Source: Polyangium mundeleinium | GTDB lineage: Bacteria > Myxococcota_A > Polyangia > Polyangiales > Polyangiaceae | Assembly (NCBI RefSeq): GCF_028369105.1 | Contig: NZ_JAQNDO010000001.1 | Location: 9,332,501-9,396,500 of the forward strand | Reading direction: 5' to 3' | DNA: 64,000 nt | Shown: one piece after another, positions 50,301 to 56,490 of the stretch | Position numbering within the stretch: position 1 is the stretch's first letter | How the letters are laid out: every line of letters begins with the position of its first letter | The notes under the pieces: generated by a model | Databases searched by the model: none | Told to the model about the DNA's origin: nothing | What the model saw: only the letters and a program-made list of their open reading frames with translations | Position numbers and translations under genes: made by a program

Positions 50301-52163
50301 GACCGCCCAGTCCTTGACGTACGTGCCCTCGGTGACCTGGTCGGTCGAGAGCTCGCCGTTCAGGTACCGCATCTGATCGACGAGGCCCTGGCTGAAGAGG
50401 TCCGTGACGTGCGACCAGACGTTCGCGCTCGCCGCGATCTTCTCGCCGGTGAGCGGGTCGTCGGAGTCGACCATGATGCCCCACGGCGAGGGCGTTTGCG
50501 GCGTCGGGATGACGTTGATCTGGTGGTAGCGCAGGTCGCCCATGCGCACCGTGCGCCCCGCCGGACCGCAGGCCGGATCGTCGGTCTCGAGGACCGGGCT
50601 GTGGCAGAGCATGATCATCTGCGGCATCTTCGCGACCGCGATCACGCCCGGATCGATGCCGCGCTCGTTGCCGAGCTGATCCGCGATCGCCTCGCAGTTG
50701 CGGCCGTCGTTCGTCTTGCCGGCGCGGCAGGCGTCGACCTCGTGGGAGAGCTGGATCAGATCCCAGTTGTCGTCCATCTGGCCGCGGTACATCGGGAACT
50801 GGCCGTCGCACGCCCCGGGATCACCGCCCGTCGCCTTGCACTCGGCGTTGCGCGCGGACATGACCGCGGCGCGCATCGCGACGTCCCACTCGTGCGTCGC
50901 CCAGTCCGTGGGCTCGAAGTAATCCGCGTCGGACTCCTTCGTGTAGTACCAGGGCTGCGGGACCTCCTTGCGCAGGCGGTACGGCAGGGTGCAGCGCTGC
51001 TTGAACTCGTCGCAACGCGAGCCCGCCACGCCCGTCCGCTGCGTGACCTCTTCGCACTCGTCCTCGGTGCCGTTGGCATCCGCGTCGCGGTGCGGGTCGT
51101 CGCCCGAGAGCGTCTTTTCGGGGACGAAGCATTTCACCTCGCCCGTCATCTTCTCGGGATCCGCGTAGTAGTGGCTGCGCTCCCAGATGTTGTAGCGCGC
51201 GGCGAAGCGGTACCACTTGTCGTCGCTCATGCCGTAGTTGCGGGCGTAGCCCGAACGATCGACGGTGAACGCGCCGTACGCGCTGAAGCGCTTGCCGTCC
51301 CAGTTGACCGGCTCGTAGTCGCGATCGACCACGCGGCGGAAGGACTGGCGAATCGTGAGCTCGACGGGGTTGCAGGTGCCGGAGGGCGCCGAACCGCCGA
51401 AGAAGTCGTTGTCGAGGAAGCAGGCCGGGAACTTGTCGATGCCCCAGCCGAGGTGGCTGAGGTCGATCATCTTGGGCTTCGCGAACGCCTTGTTCGTGAC
51501 GTCGAAGTAGCCCGTCTCGGGATCGAAGTGCGGCGCGTCAGGATCGTTCGGATCGCTGACGTAGTAGTCCATCGGCTCGTAGTCGACGCCGCCATAGACG
51601 CCGAGCATCGACAGCGTGTCGAAGTCGTACGAGTCGGTGTTCAGGTTCCGGCTCCAGTCGACGCGGAAGTACTCGCGGTCGTACCAGGGCCTGTCCGAGC
51701 CGTTCTCGACGAGGACGTTGAGCTCTTCGCCCGTCGTCGGGTTGTACTCGTAACGGATGTCGAAGTGCGACTGGATGGGGTACGCGACCACGATCACGCC
51801 CTGATCCGTCGAGGGGCCGACGCCCTTCTTGCCGTCGGAATCCTGGATGCGCTCGTAGCTCAAGCGCCCGATCAGGAGGTCCTCCGTGATCTGCCACTTC
51901 AAGCGCGCGACGGGCTGCGCGTACGTGGACGTGAACAAGCCGTCCTGCGCCGCGCCGTACCCGACGTCGACCACCGTGCCCTGGCTCCAGAACTCGGGGT
52001 TGTCCGCGTCGTTGTGCAGATCGTTACCGACGAAGAATGACTTCGCCAGCGCGTTCGCCTGCACGCGGTTGATGGGGTCTCGCTCCTCGGCGCACCCGAG
52101 CGCCCCACCAGCGAGGAGCCCGAGGGTGGCCACGAAGGCGACCCGTAACCTCATCCATCTCAT
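47334..52163 (-). CDS. Large zinc-dependent metalloprotease lipoprotein (metzincin-like)
   Basis: 1609 aa; AAGGAGG lies 7 bases before ATG 52163, and lipobox ALGC gives Cys24. The catalytic site is H838-E839-xx-H842-xx-G845-xx-H848 (AHEMGHSIGLRHNF), with a Met-turn-like SIMEY about 100 residues later, as in metzincin-type DUF5117/DUF4953 zinc proteases. Long N-terminal and C-terminal regions flank the catalytic domain. Two Cys clusters near the middle and C-terminus (DRCTSNDNTGCTCTANRACV) suggest disulfides. It is predicted to be anchored in the outer membrane and to degrade or process external or envelope proteins. It is monocistronic, with its own terminator. Confidence 0.86.
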   Translation of the reverse strand: MRWMRLRVAFVATLGLLAGGALGCAEERDPINRVQANALAKSFFVGNDLHNDADNPEFWSQGTVVDVGYGAAQDGLFTSTYAQPVARLKWQITEDLLIGRLSYERIQDSDGKKGVGPSTDQGVIVVAYPIQSHFDIRYEYNPTTGEELNVLVENGSDRPWYDREYFRVDWSRNLNTDSYDFDTLSMLGVYGGVDYEPMDYYVSDPNDPDAPHFDPETGYFDVTNKAFAKPKMIDLSHLGWGIDKFPACFLDNDFFGGSAPSGTCNPVELTIRQSFRRVVDRDYEPVNWDGKRFSAYGAFTVDRSGYARNYGMSDDKWYRFAARYNIWERSHYYADPEKMTGEVKCFVPEKTLSGDDPHRDADANGTEDECEEVTQRTGVAGSRCDEFKQRCTLPYRLRKEVPQPWYYTKESDADYFEPTDWATHEWDVAMRAAVMSARNAECKATGGDPGACDGQFPMYRGQMDDNWDLIQLSHEVDACRAGKTNDGRNCEAIADQLGNERGIDPGVIAVAKMPQMIMLCHSPVLETDDPACGPAGRTVRMGDLRYHQINVIPTPQTPSPWGIMVDSDDPLTGEKIAASANVWSHVTDLFSQGLVDQMRYLNGELSTDQVTEGTYVKDWAVASEAAGGTGVLPQMTQADLSRRVLGAAGVMPDKMKAVESGEGAIVTKPEFAEALENVKQMVRDVRADALAPSANRPVYEARRRRAAGSPMEAELTTKAMQQLAGTDKLPLNDAVMNFASPLRGNHPQVQRDIARMKEIALAERGMCIMQATFPSPVGLTSLDKAIQAKFKDAVNPRTGAPYGTFADPMANSKQDQLDRAEAIRHWIAQKAHYSVMAHEMGHSIGLRHNFVSSSDAWGFRPQYWQLRTKNGKVTAACNDLKNEADSENCVGARYFDQVTANERDQLLTMFMHQSIMEYGGEVTQDFIGLSAYDFAAARMFYGQTVAVHADTDMNADKPLGRATLDKMDGFGGIIGYQYTSNGTANIHYSQLQRTWKMLDAASCTSLTEEQVQRLKPADWDEARLGKWDPLLDGLIVKVNGEYSKCKTRKVDYMPWQSMRDNGVDFGRRFSSVDPAKRTRVPYGFATDRWADLGNVAVYRHDNGADVYELFNFFITQQEVGHIFDNYRRNRQSFSVRGAANRTLERYNTKMRDAAKGLGLLVNIYRDFALESGFDFNSEWPSIAKQFYQDNILASGLAFDHFARQVSRPQYGNHHKVANDLVLRSTDDIYSQPGPTVLAVPNGATGYRSDNSPAGPAAIGIGGRPLENALADDKGNDYDSEYTQNAGSYYDKAYAAMLMTESVDNFISASRQDFLDARYRAVSLADVFPEGYRRWLGNNLTGDDMLKGAWVKANNNTPITDAQKFPTTPLGWTSWWPAEGPQVCFPGQGSTVCSAVGWDPQVFEGEAVNVDTLMPIDGQIGWEQQKFLIAWTMNYLPENQQQWWINMLRLWEQGVDGDPEFGARIEFHDPMGKVYVAKTFGTEVLYAGTKYEKTVQKGISARVLQYANDLLQQGYVVDEVDSNNDGTVDWYKARINSDPTSPNYGAPLVKFDSTIQSSADRCTSNDNTGCTCTANRACVKLSKYVSVPYFIRQALAAYGLADPTMKGIYD

Positions 52164-52170
52164 CGAAGGT

Positions 52171-52177
52171 CCTCCTT
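52171..52177 (-). promoter_or_regulatory. Ribosome binding site of the metalloprotease gene
   Basis: AAGGAGG on the minus strand at 7-base spacing decides for ATG 52163 over longer open frames upstream. Confidence 0.8.
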
Positions 52178-52347
52178 GCACTGCCGATCCGAAGCCCGCA
52201 GAAGCCCACGCGAGCGGGTACGTACCCGGTCTGCGGGACTGAAAGCACGTTTGATGCCACAACGAATTTCCGGACGTTTTCAAGCACTTGCTTGTTGAAG
52301 CACGGGGCCCCGCCCGGATCCCCGTTAAAGCTCTGACACGACGATCG

Positions 52348-53655
52348 CTAACTCTCGCCCTCCCCCCGCCCCCCGAGGCGCGTGTGACGCGATATCCGCA
52401 ACTCGACCGCACGCGCATGCGCGTCGAGGCCCTCGGCACGCGCGAAGTTCACGATGTGGGGCCCATGACGGAGCAGCGCGGGCGTCGCGTACTGGATGAT
52501 GCTCGCCCGCACGACGAAGTCGTAAACGCCGAGCGGAGAGCCGAAACGCGCAGCCCCGCCCGTCGGAAGGACGTGCGAGGGGCCCGCGAGGTAGTCGCCC
52601 GCCGCGACGGGCGTCATGCCGCCGAGCAGCGCCGCGCCTCCGCCCTCGACGGCGTCGAAGAGCGCCTCGGGATCGGCGACGTGATACGCGACGTGCTCGC
52701 CCGCGACGAGCGAGGCGATCTCCGCGAGGCGCGCGAGGGTCGGGACGACGAGCGCGACGCCACGTGTGCGCATCGCTTCACCCGCGATGGAGTCGCGCGA
52801 GAGAGCCGCGAGCTGAGGTCGGAGCTCGTCGACGACGGCCTCCGCGAGCGCGCGCGAGGTCGTGACGAGGACACACCACGCAGCCTCGTCGTGCTCGGCC
52901 TGCGAGAGGAGATCCGCGGCGACGATGGCAGGATCGGCCGTGTCATCGGCGAGCGCGACGATCTCGCTCGGCCCCGCGATGCCGTCGATGTCGACGTCGC
53001 CGTAGACGAGCTTCTTCGCGCAAGCGACGTAGATGTTTCCAGGTCCGACGATCTTGTCGACGCGCGGCAAGCTCGCCGTGCCGTACGCGAGCGCAGCGAT
53101 GGCCTGCGCGCCGCCCGCGTCGAGGATGCTCGTGACGCCTGCGAGATGCGCAGCCGCGAGGAGGCGATCGTCGGGCGCGGGCGTGGCGAGGACGATGTCA
53201 CGCACGCCAGCCACACGCGCGGGGATCGCCGACATGAGCACGCTCGACGGATACCGAGCCTTGCCGCCGGGCGCATACACGCCGACGCGCGCGAGCGGAC
53301 GCACGCGCATGCCGAGCACGACGCCGTCCTCCTCGTAACGGAAGCCGGTCTCGCGCTGGTGCTCGTGGTAGCGGCGGATCCGATCGGCCGCGAGCTCGAG
53401 CGCGGCGCGGAGATCGGGCTCGAGGCGCGCGAGCGCGGCGGCGCCGTCGAACGCGCGTATCACGAGGGGATCGGGGCGGCGACGTTCGAAGCGCTCGACG
53501 TAGCGGAAGACGGCTTCGTCTCCCTCGGCGCGGACAGCCGACACGATCGCGCGGACGTCTTGCTCGACGGCGCCGAGATCGTCGGCGCCCCGCGCCACGA
53601 GGCGGCCGAGGCTCGCAACGAACGTCTCGGTTCCGTCGATGTGAATCGGGATCAT
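52348..53655 (-). CDS. hisD: Histidinol dehydrogenase
   Basis: 435 aa, the usual length. HisD signatures are VGVYAPGGKARYPSSVLM, VDKIVGPGNIYVACAKKLVY, IAGPSEIVALAD (with conserved Ser-Glu), the zinc-ligand region LLSQAEHDEAAW, and the C-terminal MTPVAAGDYLAGPSHVLPT. It catalyses the last two steps of histidine synthesis (L-histidinol to L-histidine, NAD-dependent). No other his genes are adjacent, so the pathway is dispersed in this genome. Confidence 0.93.
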   Translation of the reverse strand: MIPIHIDGTETFVASLGRLVARGADDLGAVEQDVRAIVSAVRAEGDEAVFRYVERFERRRPDPLVIRAFDGAAALARLEPDLRAALELAADRIRRYHEHQRETGFRYEEDGVVLGMRVRPLARVGVYAPGGKARYPSSVLMSAIPARVAGVRDIVLATPAPDDRLLAAAHLAGVTSILDAGGAQAIAALAYGTASLPRVDKIVGPGNIYVACAKKLVYGDVDIDGIAGPSEIVALADDTADPAIVAADLLSQAEHDEAAWCVLVTTSRALAEAVVDELRPQLAALSRDSIAGEAMRTRGVALVVPTLARLAEIASLVAGEHVAYHVADPEALFDAVEGGGAALLGGMTPVAAGDYLAGPSHVLPTGGAARFGSPLGVYDFVVRASIIQYATPALLRHGPHIVNFARAEGLDAHARAVELRISRHTRLGGRGEGES

Positions 53656-53730
53656 GCGGCAGCGGGCGCGCTGCGGATCAGAGGGATCGCAGCGGAAGCT
53701 CGTGCCGTACCACGTTCCTTTTTCGGCACA

Positions 53731-53749
53731 TAGGCCCGATCGGGGCCTA
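53731..53749. repeat. Small inverted repeat in the hisD / SUKH intergenic region
   Basis: TAGGCCC-GATCG-GGGCCTA forms a 7-bp stem about 75 bp upstream of hisD and 87 bp downstream of the SUKH gene. There is no adequate T-tract, so its role is unclear. Confidence 0.35.
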
Positions 53750-53836
53750 CACCCGCGGGTTTTTCACCGGACGGAGGGGGCGTTCCCGGAAGAACGACCC
53801 CTCGTGGGCACCCAGGACATCGTCCGGAGTGATGTT

Positions 53837-54424
53837 CTACGTCCAGTGACCCGCGCGCAGCGCTGCCGAGTCGATCGTCTTGATCTTCGGCGCGAGCGCC
53901 TCGCGGAAAATCGCCTCGTCCTCGTCGTCGAGCACGCCGTTGCCGAAGCCGGTCGCGACCTCCATGCTCGTCGCGAGGATCCGGAGAAACTGCTGGAAGC
54001 TCGACGCGCAGAGCACGGGTTTGATCGTGTCGGTGCCGAGCATGCACGTGAAGACGGGGCAGTCCCCCTCGGCGTCGAGCTTGCTCGTGTCGAGGAAGTA
54101 CGGGTCCCCGAGGAGCGCGCTGCGCGCGATGATCACCCAGTTCTTGCGCCAGTTCGGGATCTCGGCCGCGGGCTTGCCCCCGAGCGTCTGCTCATCCGCG
54201 AGCTTGTACGACGCGAAGAGCCGCACGCGCTCGACCGGAGTCACGGTCTCGACGTCCGTCGGATCGGCGGCCGTGATGAAGGCGCGATACCGCGCAGGGA
54301 TCCGGAACGTCTTGCGTAGCTCATCGATCACCGCCGGCTCCGCCTTGCCGAAGCTCACCGGGATGCCCCGCTTGGCGAAGATGTCTTTGAGCGCCGCAAC
54401 CGATTCGGCCAGGTCGCTGTCCAC
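53837..54424 (-). CDS. SMI1/KNR4 (SUKH)-family protein
   Basis: 195 aa from GTG 54424 (ATG 54490 is possible but adds an unrelated Arg-rich leader). The SUKH fold is suggested by KTFRIPARYRAFITAADPTD near residue 40, followed by RLFASYKLADEQTLGG, a buried-tryptophan segment NWRKNWVIIARSALLGDPYF with LDTSKLDAEGDCPVF, and a C-terminal helix pair. SUKH proteins are often immunity proteins of polymorphic toxins, but no toxin gene is adjacent. In myxobacteria many are stand-alone regulators. Divergent from the phosphoribosyltransferase. Confidence 0.72.
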   Translation of the reverse strand: MDSDLAESVAALKDIFAKRGIPVSFGKAEPAVIDELRKTFRIPARYRAFITAADPTDVETVTPVERVRLFASYKLADEQTLGGKPAAEIPNWRKNWVIIARSALLGDPYFLDTSKLDAEGDCPVFTCMLGTDTIKPVLCASSFQQFLRILATSMEVATGFGNGVLDDEDEAIFREALAPKIKTIDSAALRAGHWT

Positions 54425-54575
54425 CGAACCTATCCTCCGTCTCGCGGGTCTCGCACACGTCCGAACGCCTGGAAAGAGACTTCCAGCCACGTCCTCCGTG
54501 CCGAACCCTTACACCGGGACCACCGGCGCGCGTAGGAATACCCCGCACGGGGCCAGGTAGTGTAACAGAAAAATA

Positions 54576-55388
54576 ATGGTCGACACCGCCTACGCCGAGA
54601 GCCGGTACCGGGCCGCCGAGATTCCCCACCGCTACGGGCCGGGGATCCATCTGATCGATGACCCGTTCGCCTGGACCCTTTTGACCCGCGCTTGCTCGCC
54701 GGACACAGGCCAGCCGGACATGGGACGCCTGGTCCGCATGCTCTACGAAGGGCTCGCCCGTATCGTGCTGGCCACGGAGTTCCCCCGCGCCCGCGTGGAC
54801 GTCCCCACCCGCATGGCCGTCTCCCACCCGGAGGCCGTCTACCGAGGCACCGCGCTCTCCAGGACCGCCAAGGCCGTGACCGTGGGCATCGCGCGGGCCG
54901 GAACGATGCCCTCGCAGGTGGTCTTCGACCTGATGAACGAGGTGCTCGACCCGAACCTCGTACGGCAAGATCACCTGTTCATGAGCCGGCAGACGAACGC
55001 CCAGGGCGAGGTCATCGGCGCGACGTGGCACGACGCGAAAATCGGCCGTGACGTGGGCGAGCGGTACGTGCTGTTCCCCGATCCGATGGGCGCGACGGGC
55101 TCGTCGATGGTCAGCGCAGTCTCGTACTACAAGAACTCGCTGGAAGGGACGCCGGCGAAGCTCATCGCGATGCACCTGATCGTGACGCCCGAGTACATCC
55201 GGCGCGTGCACGCGGCGCATCCAGATCTCGTGGTGTACGCGTACCGGCTCGATCGAGGGCTGTCGCCGGCGGCCGTGCTGCGCTCGGAGCCCGGGACACA
55301 CGAGGAAGAGCGCGGGCTCAACGAGGTGCAGTACATCGTCCCCGGCGCAGGCGGCGTGGGCGAGATCCTGAACAACGCCTGGGTTTGA
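54576..55388 (+). CDS. upp: Uracil phosphoribosyltransferase-like protein
   Basis: 270 aa. The PRPP-binding motif LFPDPMGATGSSM, the region VGIARAGTMPSQVV (the AGxxP loop), and EVQYIVPGAGGVGEILNNAW near the C-terminus (YIVPGxGDxGDR-like) all match uracil phosphoribosyltransferases, which make UMP from uracil and PRPP. It is longer than typical Upp (about 210 aa) owing to an N-terminal extension and an insertion at 60-90, so substrate specificity should be treated with some caution. Divergent from the SUKH gene. Confidence 0.82.
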   Translation: MVDTAYAESRYRAAEIPHRYGPGIHLIDDPFAWTLLTRACSPDTGQPDMGRLVRMLYEGLARIVLATEFPRARVDVPTRMAVSHPEAVYRGTALSRTAKAVTVGIARAGTMPSQVVFDLMNEVLDPNLVRQDHLFMSRQTNAQGEVIGATWHDAKIGRDVGERYVLFPDPMGATGSSMVSAVSYYKNSLEGTPAKLIAMHLIVTPEYIRRVHAAHPDLVVYAYRLDRGLSPAAVLRSEPGTHEEERGLNEVQYIVPGAGGVGEILNNAWV

Positions 55389-55416
55389 AGCTGGAGCGCG
55401 CGACCGAGGGCGCGAT

Positions 55417-56490
55417 CTAGCGTCGCGTCCTCGGGTTGTGCGCGACGACCATCGCGCGGTAGTCGAGCGCCTTCTCCGAGCGCGAGACGGGCGGGCGTAG
55501 GTCGGGGAGCATGTGCTCGAGGCTCTGCACCATCGCGCCGAGCTCGCTCGCAGACGCGGCGCGGCCCTGCGTGAGCTCGCGGTACACCTCGGCGATCGCC
55601 GGGATGCCGCGCCCCGAGACGTGGCCGCGGCGCGAGAGATCGAGGTAGCTCCGGCCGAGCGCAGCGCCGTCGAAGTTGTGGGACGCGACGAGGTCCTGCG
55701 CGACGCGCAAGACGGCGCGATCCGGGATGCGGCCGTCCTCGTGCAGAACGAAGGCCGCCTGCAAGTAGTTGTAGAACGGGACGACGCGCGCGCCGTAGAG
55801 GCGGAAGTCCGAGGGAGACGACTGCCGATCGAGGTGGATCAGGATGCGCTCGACGACAGGGCCCTTCTCGACGTACCCGGCGAAGCGGACCGCGTCGAGG
55901 ATCGTGTCCTCGTACGCGCCGCCCGCACGCATGATGTCGACGAGCTCGTCGGGCTTGACCTTGCCTTCGCACACGTCGGCGTAGAGCGAGTAGACGAAGG
56001 CGTCGGCCTCGGCGTCGTCGCCGAGCAGAACCTCGCGCACGAGCTCGCCGTTGTCGTCGCGCACGGAGCCGAGCTCGCAACGACGACGAAGAAGCGCGGG
56101 CAGCTTGTAGCCGAGCTGGCCCCGCAGCGCGCGGAAGCGCAGGCGCAGGATGTTTTGCAGGTTCGGCTTGAGCGTGAGCGAGGCCCAGCGCGCGCCGTCG
56201 AGGCGGAGCTTCTGCTCGATGCGCGAGCGGAGCTGCTCGGGGCTGCCGGAAAGGATGTGGATCTCCACGCCCGCACGGCCGAGCTCGCGGAGCAGCGCCG
56301 CCGCGCCGGGGACGGTGCGCTTCTGATCAGGCCTCTCGATCGCGGTGCGGACGAGGTCGCGCACCGTGTCGAAGTCGGTGCGCAGGTAGGTCTTGTCGAG
56401 GTCCCAACGCGCGACGAAGGGAAGAGACGCGCCGCGCGGGGCGGAGCTTCCGGGCGCGAGGCCCTCAGGGACCACGCGTCGCTCGTTCAC
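55417..56490 (-). CDS. HAD-superfamily APP1-type phosphatidate phosphatase domain protein
   Basis: 357 aa. The HAD motif I DLDKT (FVARWDLDKTYLRTDFDTVR) is followed by AGVEIHILSGSPEQLRSRIE (motif II Ser), a helical cap, and motif IV LLGDDAEADAFVYSLYADV. This order is that of the APP1 catalytic domain (phosphatidate phosphatase of yeast App1, DUF2183 in bacteria). No signal peptide. It overlaps the kinase gene by ATGA (56487-56490), so both proteins are made together. A lipid-phosphatase role is inferred from the family only. Confidence 0.82.
   Translation of the reverse strand: MNERRVVPEGLAPGSSAPRGASLPFVARWDLDKTYLRTDFDTVRDLVRTAIERPDQKRTVPGAAALLRELGRAGVEIHILSGSPEQLRSRIEQKLRLDGARWASLTLKPNLQNILRLRFRALRGQLGYKLPALLRRRCELGSVRDDNGELVREVLLGDDAEADAFVYSLYADVCEGKVKPDELVDIMRAGGAYEDTILDAVRFAGYVEKGPVVERILIHLDRQSSPSDFRLYGARVVPFYNYLQAAFVLHEDGRIPDRAVLRVAQDLVASHNFDGAALGRSYLDLSRRGHVSGRGIPAIAEVYRELTQGRAASASELGAMVQSLEHMLPDLRPPVSRSEKALDYRAMVVAHNPRTRR

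Noticed and set aside
47763-52040. A 1425-codon open frame on the plus strand over the metalloprotease gene
   Set aside because: It is antisense to a well-supported gene with catalytic motifs, signal peptide and ribosome site. Its product is Arg/Val/Glu-rich without motifs, the usual effect of high GC at third positions.
53837-54424. SUKH protein as an immunity gene of a toxin system
   Set aside because: No polymorphic toxin, Rhs or Ntox-type gene is adjacent; the neighbours are hisD and a phosphoribosyltransferase.
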